Notes: generated from the letters alone by a model not told the origin. Positions 43,551 through 52,586 are shown, counted from the stretch's first letter. The stretch is 54,134 bases of DNA from an uncultured Eubacteriales bacterium (GCA_900317095.1 ONFL01000067.1:1-54134), one strand, 5' to 3'. A program made the numbers and translations.

Positions 43551-44524
43551 TCTTTTCCTTGCTGCTGACGAAGCCACCCGGCCGCATCCAGGGCATGATA
43601 AGTGATGATCATGTCAGCTCCTGCTCTCTTCATGGAAATCAGATTCTCCAGGACCACCCGTCTTTCGTCTATCCAGCCCTTTGCTGCCGCAGCTTTTACC
43701 ATAGCATATTCCCCGCTGACATTATAAGTACAGACAGGAACACGTACAGTCTGCGATACATCTTTTACTACATCCAGATAAGCCAGCGCCGGCTTTACAA
43801 TGACGATATCCGCGCCTTCTTCTATATCGGCAAGGCACTCCCGCAAAGCTTCCTTTCCATTGGGAGGATCCATCTGATAAGTCCGGCGGTCGCCGAATGC
43901 CGGCGCCGAATGGGCTGCGTCCCGGAAAGGAGAATAATATACGGAAGCAAATTTGGCGCTGTAAGCCATCACCGGAGTATTTATAAAGCCCGCACCGTCA
44001 AGGGCCTGGCGGATCACAGCCACCCTTCCGTCCATCATGTCAGAAGGAGCGATCATATCCGCTCCTGCCCTGGCCAGGGTCACGGACGCACGTGCCAGCA
44101 GGGGAAGAGTCTCATCATTTAATATGATCCCGTCTCTGACCAGACCGCAGTGGCCATGGGATGTATATTCGCACAGGCATACATCCGCGATCACCAGAAG
44201 CTCAGGGGCGTACTTCTTGATAAAACGGATCCCCTCCTGGGTTACGCCGTGTTCATTGTAGGCTTCACTGCCTTCCGGATCCTTATGGGCAGGCACACCG
44301 AATACCAGCAGGGCTCTGACGCCGCTTTCCAGGACCTGGTCGAGAATCTCCGGCAGTGTATCTACAGACCACTGGAAAATACCCGGCATAGAAGGAACCG
44401 GTTCTTTTATTCCTTTTCCTTCGGCGATGAATATGGGATAAATAAATTCGTCCGCGCTGAGCCGGTTCTCCTGCACCAGGGTTCTCATACGCTGCGAGCT
44501 TCTGAGTCTTCTCATTCTTTCCAT
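43547..44524 (-). CDS. hemB: Delta-aminolevulinic acid dehydratase (porphobilinogen synthase)
   Basis: 325 residues. Catalytic lysines sit in AYSAKFASVYYSPFR and IVKPALAYLD; the zinc-type cysteine cluster DVCLCEYTSHGHCG is present. It joins two ALA molecules to porphobilinogen in the cytosol. Its start is three bases after the upstream gene stop, so it belongs to the same operon. ALA-forming genes (hemA, hemL) are not in the window. Confidence 0.95.
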   Translation of the reverse strand: MERMRRLRSSQRMRTLVQENRLSADEFIYPIFIAEGKGIKEPVPSMPGIFQWSVDTLPEILDQVLESGVRALLVFGVPAHKDPEGSEAYNEHGVTQEGIRFIKKYAPELLVIADVCLCEYTSHGHCGLVRDGIILNDETLPLLARASVTLARAGADMIAPSDMMDGRVAVIRQALDGAGFINTPVMAYSAKFASVYYSPFRDAAHSAPAFGDRRTYQMDPPNGKEALRECLADIEEGADIVIVKPALAYLDVVKDVSQTVRVPVCTYNVSGEYAMVKAAAAKGWIDERRVVLENLISMKRAGADMIITYHALDAAGWLRQQQGKD

Positions 44525-44527
44525 AAA

Positions 44528-46012
44528 TCAGGATCTTCCTTTCTTGATATATTCTTTCAGCCATCTTGCCAGCTCCTGCGCTGTATGAGGACTGGCGGTG
44601 AAAAGGGGCTCCAGTCCCCAGGCCCGCAGCCGGGCAGCCGTCGCCTCTCCTATGCAGGCACAGGCTGTTCCATGCAGATCCAGTTCCTCCTTTTCTGCCG
44701 CTGAAAACATGCAGCTTACACCTGAAGCACTGGCAAAAACATGAATCCCGGTTCTCTTCAGCTGCTGCGCATCCGCAAGCAGTTCTCCCTCTGTCCTATA
44801 CAGACGGGTCAGATGATAAGAGATGCCTCCTCTATCCAGTATCGCATTCATTTCCGGGTCTCCAACGGCTGAACGGATCATCCAGACCCTTCTGCCGGAG
44901 ATGTCCTGCACGATCTTCCGGGCAAGATCCCGGCTGTCATAGCAGTCCGGAACAAGCACCTGAACTGCGGCCTGTCCACCGCCGCCAAAGGCGTCCCGGA
45001 TGGCAGCCTGTGTACCGGGGCCGATCGCCGCAAACCGGGCTGCCGGAAGATGACGGAGGTCTATGCCCTCCTTCTTCGCAATATCCTGCACTATGCGGAC
45101 CGCGTTGGCGCTGGTAAAAGCAATAAGGTCAAAATCCTGCAGTCTGCCAAGGCAGTCCAGGACATCCTTCTCTCCCTCCGCAAGCAGCCGGAGGCGGATC
45201 CGCATTTCCTGCCGCAGAAGACAGGCCTGCTCCCCCATAGCGTCCGCAAGGCGTCTATAAAAGGAATCTGTAGCCGTAACTCCGATCAGGGGACTGCTAT
45301 CTCTCAGATCCAGCGCTGCCGTATCGCCGACAACGATCACCGCCGGTGCAGCCATGGCTTCTGCCCGGGAGAGCTGCGCGATCTGCTCCAGGGGAGCCCG
45401 AAGGACTTTTTCTTGTTCGGAAAAGCCGCCGGAAATGACCGCCGCAGGTGTCCGCGGATCCTTTCCGCCTTCCATCAGGCCTGCTGCAATGCGGTCAATG
45501 GCCGACAGACCCATGAGGAACACCAGCGTCCCTTCGGCCTTTGCCCAGGCTCCATAATCCGGTTCTTCATCCGCGGTATGCCCGGTGATCACATGAAAGC
45601 TTCTGGCCATACCCCGGTGCGTCACCGGGATCCCGGCTTCTGCCGGCACTGCGACAGCCGCGCTGACGCCCGGGATTACTTCAAAAGAGACGCCGGCGTT
45701 CTTCAGAGCCAGGACTTCCTCGCCGCCGCGGCCGAAGACATAGGGATCCCCTCCTTTCAGGCGGACAACACTCTGATATTCCCCGGCTTTCTCTATCAGC
45801 AGCCGGTTGATCTCTTCCTGGGAAGCGCTGTGCCGGCCGGCTCTTTTCCCCACACAGATCAGCTGGCAGTCCTCTTTGACCAGATCCGTCAGCTGCTGCG
45901 GCGCCAGGCTGTCATAGATCAGAACATCCGCCTGGCGCAGAAGCCTTTGTCCTTTTACAGTGATCAGTTCCGGATCTCCCGGACCTGCTCCTACTAGATA
46001 GACGGTTCCCAT
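44528..46012 (-). CDS. Fused uroporphyrinogen-III C-methyltransferase and uroporphyrinogen-III synthase
   Basis: 494 residues. Residues about 1-240 are a SAM methyltransferase CobA/SUMT: GAGPGDPELIT, the GGDPYVFGRGGEE loop and MARSFHVITGHT. The C-terminal half (about 245-494) is a HemD-like synthase, recognised from FTSANAVRIV and the overall two-lobe pattern, though HemD is poorly conserved. One protein thus closes hydroxymethylbilane to uroporphyrinogen III and methylates it twice to precorrin-2. Start 46012 has GAGGGGAAATGAC before it; the ORF is open to 46033. The fusion is common in Firmicutes. Confidence 0.92.
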   Translation of the reverse strand: MGTVYLVGAGPGDPELITVKGQRLLRQADVLIYDSLAPQQLTDLVKEDCQLICVGKRAGRHSASQEEINRLLIEKAGEYQSVVRLKGGDPYVFGRGGEEVLALKNAGVSFEVIPGVSAAVAVPAEAGIPVTHRGMARSFHVITGHTADEEPDYGAWAKAEGTLVFLMGLSAIDRIAAGLMEGGKDPRTPAAVISGGFSEQEKVLRAPLEQIAQLSRAEAMAAPAVIVVGDTAALDLRDSSPLIGVTATDSFYRRLADAMGEQACLLRQEMRIRLRLLAEGEKDVLDCLGRLQDFDLIAFTSANAVRIVQDIAKKEGIDLRHLPAARFAAIGPGTQAAIRDAFGGGGQAAVQVLVPDCYDSRDLARKIVQDISGRRVWMIRSAVGDPEMNAILDRGGISYHLTRLYRTEGELLADAQQLKRTGIHVFASASGVSCMFSAAEKEELDLHGTACACIGEATAARLRAWGLEPLFTASPHTAQELARWLKEYIKKGRS

Positions 46013-46013
46013 G

Positions 46014-47468
46014 TCATTTCCCCTCCGGATCATCCGCCAGGACCAGTCCGGCCAGATCGTCCGCCAGCTGACGGGCCTGCCCGGCAGGCCGGCTGGCCCG
46101 GCGTCGGCTTATGACGCTGCCGTAATCTTTTATCACATCCATAGTCAGGATCCCTTCTGGTGACAGTCTCGCGTAAGCACCGACAGCTTCATGGCAGCCA
46201 GCCTTAATCGCTTTCATAAATTCCCTTTCCGCTGAAAATTCCGCAAAAGCAGCCGGGTCATTGATCTCTTTTACCATCCGGGCAATATCCCCCTGTGCCG
46301 GTCCTTCTACCGCTATGACAGCCTGTCCGGCCGCCGGAATGAAGCTGGCAGGATCCAGATAAGAATAAGAGAGATCCGGCTCCTGATCCAGTTCAAGACG
46401 GACAAGGCCGGCCGCTGCCAGTACGATCCCGTCGTACCGGCCTTCTCTGAGCTTGCGGATCCTGGTAGGGACATTTCCACGGATACTTTCAAATGTAAAG
46501 GCAGGGTACAAAGCCCTGAGCTGACTGCTGCGCCGCAGACTTCCGGTTCCCACTTTCAGGGCAGTCCCGTCTTCCAGGCCGGGGCCTCCCCTGCGGGTCA
46601 CAAGCACATCCCGCACATCCCCGCGTTTTAAACAGGCCAGAACTGCTGTTCCCTCCGGGCACTCGGCAGGCATATCCTTGGCGCTGTGAACCGCCAGATC
46701 TATAGTCCCTCTGCGGATCGCCTCTTCGAAATCACTGACAAAAACCGCTTTGCCGCCAAACTTCCACAGCGGTTTATCCTGTACCCGGTCTCCCCTGGTC
46801 TGGATTACGACCGCCTCGCTTTCAACACCGATCCGGGATAGCTCCTGCATGACCATATCCGTCTGGATCATGGCAAGCTGACTTCCCCGGGTGCCGATCC
46901 GCAGCTTCCCCCGGCCGATATATTTCGCTGCAAGGTTCTCGAAGATCTTCTGCCTCTCTTCGCGGACAGGCACCGTCTCTTTCACCTTTTCCCGGACCTT
47001 TCCCAGCTCCCCTGCTGCCTGATCAAATGAATCCGGGAGGCTGCGGCTGATGGTCTTTTTAATCTCCCGGGCCAGCAGAGGGCTGCGTCCGTCTGTGGAT
47101 ACGGCTACAGTATAGTTATCCCGCCTGACCATTGCCGGGAAAATAAAGTCACAATATTCCCGGTCATCCACGGCATTTGCGAGTATACCGGCCTTCCTGG
47201 CAATCTCGCACAGCTCCCGGTTTTTTTCGCGGTCATTCGTGGCGGCTACCAGAACCCGGACTCCTTCCAGGTCGCCGGGCAGGAACTGCCGGCGGATCCT
47301 GCTGATGCCCTTCATCTCCTCTATCCGTGACGTCATACGCGGGGCAATAACCGTAATATCGGCTCCAAAGCCCTGAAAAGCCTCCGCCTTCAGGCCGGCG
47401 GCATGACCCCCGCCCACGATCAGGATCTTCCAGTTCTCAATATTCATCATAAAGGGAAAATATGCCAT
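46014..47468 (-). CDS. Fused precorrin-2 dehydrogenase and hydroxymethylbilane synthase
   Basis: 484 residues. Residues about 1-155 are a Met8p/CysG-N-type NAD-binding domain (KILIVGGGHAAGLKA, VAATNDREKNRELC, AVDDREYCDFIFPA) that oxidises precorrin-2 to sirohydrochlorin. After a linker comes HemC (about 185-484): IGTRGSQLAMIQTD, AVHSAKDMPAE, TGSLRRSSQL and the dipyrromethane-attaching Cys in KAGCHEAVGAY. It supplies hydroxymethylbilane for the next enzyme and uses the product of the one after. A promoter lies upstream at 47529-47557. Ferrochelatase activity of a full CysG is not evident. Confidence 0.92.
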   Translation of the reverse strand: MAYFPFMMNIENWKILIVGGGHAAGLKAEAFQGFGADITVIAPRMTSRIEEMKGISRIRRQFLPGDLEGVRVLVAATNDREKNRELCEIARKAGILANAVDDREYCDFIFPAMVRRDNYTVAVSTDGRSPLLAREIKKTISRSLPDSFDQAAGELGKVREKVKETVPVREERQKIFENLAAKYIGRGKLRIGTRGSQLAMIQTDMVMQELSRIGVESEAVVIQTRGDRVQDKPLWKFGGKAVFVSDFEEAIRRGTIDLAVHSAKDMPAECPEGTAVLACLKRGDVRDVLVTRRGGPGLEDGTALKVGTGSLRRSSQLRALYPAFTFESIRGNVPTRIRKLREGRYDGIVLAAAGLVRLELDQEPDLSYSYLDPASFIPAAGQAVIAVEGPAQGDIARMVKEINDPAAFAEFSAEREFMKAIKAGCHEAVGAYARLSPEGILTMDVIKDYGSVISRRRASRPAGQARQLADDLAGLVLADDPEGK

Positions 47469-47528
47469 GTTAACTCTCTTTTCAAAAACGGATCAGGTAT
47501 CTTCAACATCTGTCTATAAATTCATTTC

Positions 47529-47557
47529 ATTATACCAGTGTTCTATGGCGGGGACAA
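47529..47557 (-). promoter_or_regulatory. Promoter for the tetrapyrrole operon
   Basis: Minus strand TTGTCC, 17 bases, perfect TATAAT, about 60 bases upstream of the fused hemC start. Confidence 0.6.
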
Positions 47558-47602
47558 ATAAAAATATACTCTAATTATTATTATCCTGATATATGCTATA
47601 AT

Positions 47603-47951
47603 ATAAAAAGACAGAGGCAGCCGGCGTAACCGCTGCAGATACTGCAAAAAATCAGGCCTGATAAAATATAATGGCACCTGGTATTTACTGAAAGACGGAA
47701 TCGTAGATTACAATTACATAGGCCTCTATAAATATAATAATGTCTGGTACTTTGTAAAAAACGGCGAGATAGATTTTCGCTCCAACGATATAGGCGAAAG
47801 AAATGGAAAAGCCTACGCCGTAACAGGCGGAAAGATAGACTGGTCCTATACCGGAGCCGCTGAGCATAACGGTACTTTATATTATGTAAAGAAGGGCGTG
47901 CTCGTCTGGTCTGAAAAGGCCGGACTGCCATTTTTTTGCGTGATTTATTGA
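47603..47951 (+). pseudogene. Remnant of a cell-wall-binding-repeat protein
   Basis: A plus-strand reading frame with no start codon encodes four degenerate, roughly 22-residue aromatic/glycine repeats: GLIKYNGTWYLLKDGIVDY, then LYKYNNVWYFVKNGEIDF, then ERNGKAYAVTGGKIDW, then AEHNGTLYYVKKGVLVW. These are the choline-binding-like repeats that anchor clostridial surface proteins. Upstream the frame is broken: an alternate frame reads AAGVTAADTAKNQ and joins if one base is restored in an A-tract at about 47647-47652. No catalytic domain is present. The stop at 47949-47951 overlaps the end of the convergent coiled-coil gene. Confidence 0.7.
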
Positions 47952-48892
47952 TCCATTTTATCGACAACCATAGCCGGAATTGTTATGGTCCCGCCCATGG
48001 TAGATTCATAAGAAATGGTACCCATGGATGTTCCATATACTGTAATATGGTCGTTCTCAAGCACTCTGGATTTCACTATGCTTTTATCATACTGACAGAA
48101 TATGATACTGTCGTAATCATCATTTACTGCCAGTCTGATCTGTACGTCTGAATCACCCTCGATCACCTGCACGACTTCGCCTCTGAATTTGCATTTCTTT
48201 CCGGAATAATCATCAGGTGTTCTTGCAAGCTGATCATAGGTAATACCCGTTTCATAGCCTTTTGCCTTTTCGGCTTCCGCTGCGGCTGCCGCCTCATCCA
48301 GCTTCTGCTGGGCCGCAGATGCAAGCTGCTGGGCCTCCTTATCCTCGGCGCTTCCATTATACTTTTCATGCAGGGCTTTAGCTCCGGACACGACATCCTT
48401 CCACTTCTGCGCTTCATAATTATTCTTTATTTCCACGAGCTGCGCACTTGCTCCATTCTCCAGCTCATCTATCTTTGCATTCTGCTGGTCATTTTTTGCG
48501 TTCAGATCTTCAATCTGGCTGTTAAGATCTTTCTTTTCTTCATTCAGCTTGCTCTTGTCGTTCTTCAGCTCTTCGATCTGTGAATTTAATTCATCAATGG
48601 TTTTGCCGGTCCTGGCATTCGTACTGCCGAATAGACCCGCAAAAGTAACCAGGCCTGCTGCCAGAAGGCATTCAATAACCATATGGACAGACGGCTTTTT
48701 CTTCTTTTTAGCTTTCTCTTCTGCTGCAGCATCAGAGCCGGTCTGATCAGAAATATCTTTCTCATAAGAGTCTTCCCCTTCAGGCCCGGTTTCTGTTTTC
48801 TCTGAGATTTCTTTGGCCCCGGCTTCTGGCTGCATGATTTCATCCTTTACGGTCTCTGCCATGTCTTTCGGTCTGTTTTCCATGTCTTCCAT
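47945..48892 (-). CDS. Membrane-anchored coiled-coil protein, unknown function
   Basis: 315 residues. An acidic N-terminal cytoplasmic region and a Lys run (about 1-68), one membrane helix (about 70-90, ECLLAAGLVTFAGLFG), a heptad-rich coiled coil (about 95-150), an Ala/Glu helical stretch (about 165-215), and a C-terminal beta-rich domain of about 95 residues (FRGEVVQVIEGDSDVQIRLA) resembling an OB-type fold. I do not recognise a named family. It ends 1 kb after a caspase-like gene but is separated by a strong terminator. Possible surface stress or envelope sensor; unproven. Confidence 0.72.
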   Translation of the reverse strand: MEDMENRPKDMAETVKDEIMQPEAGAKEISEKTETGPEGEDSYEKDISDQTGSDAAAEEKAKKKKKPSVHMVIECLLAAGLVTFAGLFGSTNARTGKTIDELNSQIEELKNDKSKLNEEKKDLNSQIEDLNAKNDQQNAKIDELENGASAQLVEIKNNYEAQKWKDVVSGAKALHEKYNGSAEDKEAQQLASAAQQKLDEAAAAAEAEKAKGYETGITYDQLARTPDDYSGKKCKFRGEVVQVIEGDSDVQIRLAVNDDYDSIIFCQYDKSIVKSRVLENDHITVYGTSMGTISYESTMGGTITIPAMVVDKMDQ

Positions 48893-48984
48893 ATTATTTT
48901 CCTCCGTCCCACTGTCTTCGCAGTTTCTGATATAATCTTACTGCACCATAACCCTCCAATGGTCGCTGAACCGGCGACATTAAA

Positions 48985-49008
48985 AAGGGCACCATCCAGG
49001 GTGCCCTT
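48985..49008 (-). terminator. Intrinsic terminator after the caspase-like gene
   Basis: AAGGGCACC pairs with GGTGCCCTT around six bases and is followed by TTTAATG with an upstream T run on the minus strand, immediately beyond the caspase-like stop. Confidence 0.88.
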
Positions 49009-49010
49009 GC

Positions 49011-50535
49011 TTAAAAATCTATGTCTTTCTCCAGTCTTACAACATTCATAAGACTCTCATTATATTTTCTGATGGCGTCTGTGATCAGGAATCTTTCTCT
49101 TTCTCCAACCTGGCCTGTATCCCTCTCCCCTTCCAGGAGAACAGAGACATCCAGAATACAGCCGGCAAGATTCAATATTTCATCTGCCCAGTCATGCAGA
49201 TCATCCGGCGGGATGTCCAGATCTGTAAGATCAATATATCCTGCCCTGACCTGACGGATCCATCCCCAATACTTTTCCTGCATCTCTTCCATTGACAATT
49301 CTTTATTGCCGACTGCCTCCAGATCCGTTATAAACTGACCGGCCATATTTACGAACAGGCTTAAAAATTTACGGTTTTGCAGGATAAAATCTTCTCTGGA
49401 CAGGCCAGGATGCTGTTTTCCCTTCAAAAGAAAATAATCCGGATTTTCCCGGATATAAATGCCGTCAACAAGCTCTGCATGCCTGTCCTTCCTGAAATAT
49501 CTGACTCTGACCGATGGGGCAGCCCAGACAGAATACATTGCGTGAAGATGGCCGGCCATATCAGTCTGGTCATAACCAAAATAACACCACACTACGCTTG
49601 CCGGCTTTCCCTTAAATCTGGCCTCACTCTTCTCCCCAGCATATATCTGAGCGTACTTAATGTTTTCAGCAATCTCTGCGCTGATCCTGGCGATTTCCGT
49701 TTTTGCATACTGTCCCTTCAATATGACGAAGGCACATAAACGTTTTTCCTGCATGGAACTGCGGGGTTCGACCCTGTCTATGGCATATTTTTCGTAATCT
49801 GCCCTGAAGGTCATCTGCTCATATGGCTTATATTCCTCAACCGGAAAATAGATCGTTCCCCCAAGGCTGGTCCGAAAAACAGGTGTCTGCTCTTTGCCGG
49901 GGTTCTGCCGGTTCCATATCTCTACGAGCCTGCGCGTTTGTGCAATTATATCATGAAGATCGACCAGGCCTTTGCGGACCGTCCTGTTCGTAGTCATGGC
50001 AGCTGCCAGCGCGCCGGTAAACAGGCTGTGCCTGCCATCCCTGTCCAGCCGGGCCGCTCCATCTGCGGATGTCGATGCCATGACCGGCAAAATCTGCTGC
50101 TGCTTCCTCAAAGTCCAGCCGTCTTGCGCCTTTTGTCTTAAAGGCTCCGGCGTGGCAGCAATCCAGAATAACCAGCTTATTTCTGGCCGGCAGCCTTTCC
50201 GTGATATTAATGACGCTTTGCAGTTCTATCTGACCGTCGCTGAAAATGAGACTCTGGTCTATTCCGTGACCGGAAAAATAGAAGATAAATGTGTCCTCCG
50301 CTGTCAGCAGACTGCGAAATCCCGCGAATGCCCTTGCAAAATCCCTTGTCCGCACTGTCCCGTTGTCATCGGGTCCGGCCAGGAACCTTATATGATCTCC
50401 CGGCGATTTTAATCCGTCTGATATGGCACCGCCAATCAAATCCAGATCCGCGCGATATGCCGGCAGATTTGAAAGTTCCATCTCTCTGTAATTGCCGACT
50501 CCGACAAGGAGGGTATACAAGTGATAATTATCCAT
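49011..50535 (-). pseudogene. Caspase-like (C14) peptidase gene, single-base frameshift
   Basis: Two frames of one gene. The first (50535 down to about 50113) has VGVGNYREM, His90 in FYFSGHG and the Cys dyad in VILDCCHAG (second Cys about 127), as in prokaryotic caspases and metacaspases. The second (to 49011) continues the family with MASTSADGAARLD and HSLFTGAL, then about 330 residues I do not recognise, with no membrane helix. The shift lies near a CAG-repeat at about 50094-50104; removing one base gives FEEAAQILPVMASTS. Each frame alone is incomplete, so it is inactive, programmed, or an error. It follows an HTH gene by 23 bases. Confidence 0.8.
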
Positions 50536-50558
50536 TGATCTGCTCCCGACTGCGTTAT

Positions 50559-51059
50559 TTACCCAATAATTGGCTGTCCATATTTTTCCAGAGCAGCGTT
50601 GATCGTCATGATATCATATACTCCATGTTCAATGAAATATTTTACGATCAGATCGCCCTTGCTGCCGGGAGAGAGCGCATACTCAGCCCGGGCCAGAAGA
50701 TCGGCGGTATCTTCAATGTTGAGCTGCAAAGCAATTGCCAGAGCAATAACGGTCTGTTTTCGCGGATGATAAGCCGGATTGCTCCTGATCTTTGAAAAAA
50801 GTTTACGATCTATATTCGCCCGCTTATACACCTCAACTTCTGTCATACCGCTCATGCTGATCCTGCAGAAAAGCATATCGTGAAATGATTCGCCTACTTG
50901 ATCCATAAGATCATCCAGCGTCGTACTGTCTTTCTCTGAAAATGTTTTACCCGCGCCTTTTGTCCCGCCGGAGATAGAATAATCTATTTCCTGACTCTCA
51001 CCTTCTATATAATGAGCCGCTATATAGGCATCCAGCAATTTCCTCTGCTCTGTATCCAT
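50559..51059 (-). CDS. Helix-turn-helix regulator paired with the caspase-like gene
   Basis: 166 residues. The C-terminal 80 residues form a HTH-like region (RKLFSKIRSNPAYHPRKQTV, IALAIALQLNIEDTADLLAR) followed by YFIEHGVYDIMTINAALEKYG; this pattern is common in small Firmicutes DNA-binding proteins found next to diverse effector genes. The N-terminal half is acidic and of unknown fold. It sits directly upstream of the caspase-like gene on the same strand with AGGAG before the start, so it may control it. Whether it senses anything is not visible. Confidence 0.75.
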   Translation of the reverse strand: MDTEQRKLLDAYIAAHYIEGESQEIDYSISGGTKGAGKTFSEKDSTTLDDLMDQVGESFHDMLFCRISMSGMTEVEVYKRANIDRKLFSKIRSNPAYHPRKQTVIALAIALQLNIEDTADLLARAEYALSPGSKGDLIVKYFIEHGVYDIMTINAALEKYGQPIIG

Positions 51060-51165
51060 TCTCTGCTCCTGGTTTTTATTTAAATGGTATCATAAATGCC
51101 GAAGGCCATAAATATGATTTTCATGAATCCCGTTTCCGGACTGCCTGACCCCCGGAATACAAAAA

Positions 51166-51200
51166 CAGGAGATGCTCTCCACAAGGGAAAGTATCTCCTG
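51166..51200 (-). terminator. Intrinsic terminator downstream of the first integrase
   Basis: On the minus strand CAGGAGAT-A-CTTTCC pairs with GGAGAG-C-ATCTCCTG (one mismatch, one G-U) around a five-base loop, followed by TTTTTGT. It marks the end of the integrase-proximal transcript. Confidence 0.9.
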
Positions 51201-51226
51201 CCATAAGTTCTTTATGTCCGTTCTGA

Positions 51227-51358
51227 TTATCGTTTGCTGAACTGAGGTGCGCGTCTTGCGGCTTTGAGACCGTATTGCGCGAGTTTTTGAGCTGTTTTCC
51301 CTTGATACTCCGGGCTTTTCCGGCTTTCTGCCTCTCGGTTATCCAGTGTGCGGACCAT
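51227..51358 (-). CDS. Possible 43-residue basic protein
   Basis: A minus-strand frame from ATG to stop encodes a small basic protein, beginning MVRTLDNREAESRKSPEYQG and ending LKAARRAPQFSKR. AAAGG lies about ten bases before the ATG, and it starts 17 bases after the first integrase stop and ends ahead of that operon's terminator. The composition (Arg/Lys/Gln/Ala, low Cys) is protein-like, but it could be chance or a gene remnant cut by element insertion. No family recognised. Confidence 0.35.
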   Translation of the reverse strand: MVRTLDNREAESRKSPEYQGKTAQKLAQYGLKAARRAPQFSKR

Positions 51359-51374
51359 AAAAAACGGCCTTTTT

Positions 51375-52586
51375 TCATTCAGCAATAGCCTGATGAAACG
51401 CACCATTTACTACCCCAAACAGCTCCTCTGGTTTATTGTACTTCACTTTTGCATAGATGTCCATAGTTGTTTTGCTGTTTTCGTGTCCGGCAAGGTATTG
51501 GACGGTCTTTGGATCAACACCAGCATAGAGAAGATTGGTAATGTAAGTGTGCCGCAGCTGATGCGGGGTTACATCAAAGTCCAGCGTATATCTGATTTTG
51601 GGTTGATTTTTCTGGGTCATGCCCAGCGTTGGGGTAACCGTGTATTTGATGCTCTGCCCATTCACATACTTATAATAGTTCCGGGGCTTAGTGGAGCGGA
51701 CAACGACATACTGCCACACTCTTTGAAACTGCGAAGCAGCCAGTGGCTCTCCTTTGCTGTCAGCGATCACATAATCTGATATGGAATTTTCTTTCGCTTC
51801 TCTCAGACAATCCACCAAACACTTCGGTATCGGAATATCCCTTTTTGCCGCCGGAGTCTTTAGCACGGTAGAAACCACGGGTCTGTTATGCTCTGTACGC
51901 CATGCCCGCCTCACCGATAGATAAGGTGTATCCTCGTCCAGAAATACACAATCCCATTTCAGAGCAAGAATTTCTTCCCGGCGCAGACCGGAATACAAAC
52001 CGAGCATAATAAACAAATATGGAGGAAGCCCCTTGACTGTATCCAGAAGCACGGCTACCTGCTGATCTGTCAATGCCTCTCTCTTTTTTGATGGTTTTCC
52101 GCCCTTGCCCGATATTCCCGCACAGGGATTGTGTTCAAGAATTTGGTTTCTCTCTGCCGCATAAAAAATGCACTTGAGTAGCATATTGACCTTATTGTAT
52201 AAGCCTTCCGATTTCTTTGACAATGGAACAAGCGCCAGCCGAATATCGTCAGCGGTCACTTCTTCCATATACATCTCTCCCAGAGGTTTTATGATATAGT
52301 TTGTCATATCCCTCGTATAACCTCTGAGTGTAGACGCAGACACCTTTGCCGACTGCATCAGCAGCCACTTCTCTCCATACTCGGCTACTGTCGGGTGCTG
52401 CCGGTGAAAGATAATTTCTTCCACCTGCTTCCGGGCCTCTAACTGCTTCTCATACAATTCTTCACAAGTTGCGGCATACAAACTCAACTCTTTGCCATCT
52501 GCATCCGTAATCCTGGTTCTGTAATACTGGATTCCTTTCAATGTAATGGTCCCGTACTTCGGGATCTGTGTTTTCTTTTTTACCAT
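51375..52586 (-). CDS. Tyrosine recombinase / site-specific integrase (copy 1)
   Basis: 403 residues. N-terminal arm-binding part with YGTITLKGIQYYRTRI, a SAM-like core-binding domain (about 65-160) and the catalytic domain (about 170-385) with Arg202 (GLRREEIL), His342-x-x-Arg345 (PHQLRHTY), His368 and the nucleophile Tyr378 (MDIYAKV). It cuts and joins DNA for integration or excision of a mobile element. About half its residues match integrase copy 2 immediately upstream. Start follows AAGAAAGGACG. The lower GC than the neighbouring genes suggests acquisition. Confidence 0.93.
   Translation of the reverse strand: MVKKKTQIPKYGTITLKGIQYYRTRITDADGKELSLYAATCEELYEKQLEARKQVEEIIFHRQHPTVAEYGEKWLLMQSAKVSASTLRGYTRDMTNYIIKPLGEMYMEEVTADDIRLALVPLSKKSEGLYNKVNMLLKCIFYAAERNQILEHNPCAGISGKGGKPSKKREALTDQQVAVLLDTVKGLPPYLFIMLGLYSGLRREEILALKWDCVFLDEDTPYLSVRRAWRTEHNRPVVSTVLKTPAAKRDIPIPKCLVDCLREAKENSISDYVIADSKGEPLAASQFQRVWQYVVVRSTKPRNYYKYVNGQSIKYTVTPTLGMTQKNQPKIRYTLDFDVTPHQLRHTYITNLLYAGVDPKTVQYLAGHENSKTTMDIYAKVKYNKPEELFGVVNGAFHQAIAE

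Larger units (their letters stand above)
51060..51374. other. Region between integrase and HTH gene
   Basis: 315 bases. It contains the first integrase's terminator (51160-51200) and a possible 43-residue minus-strand gene (51227-51358). A longer overlapping minus-strand frame (51121-51378) does not look protein-like. No clear attachment-site repeat was found by eye. Confidence 0.5.

Noticed and set aside
49951-50100. Out-of-frame end of the first caspase frame read as a natural C-terminus
   Set aside because: After the conserved FEEAA it becomes Gly/Arg/Pro-rich and unlike the family, whereas the other frame continues the conserved block.
51121-51378. 85-codon minus-strand frame between the integrase and HTH genes
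   Set aside because: Composition is not protein-like and it runs through a strong terminator; the 43-codon frame in another phase is more plausible.
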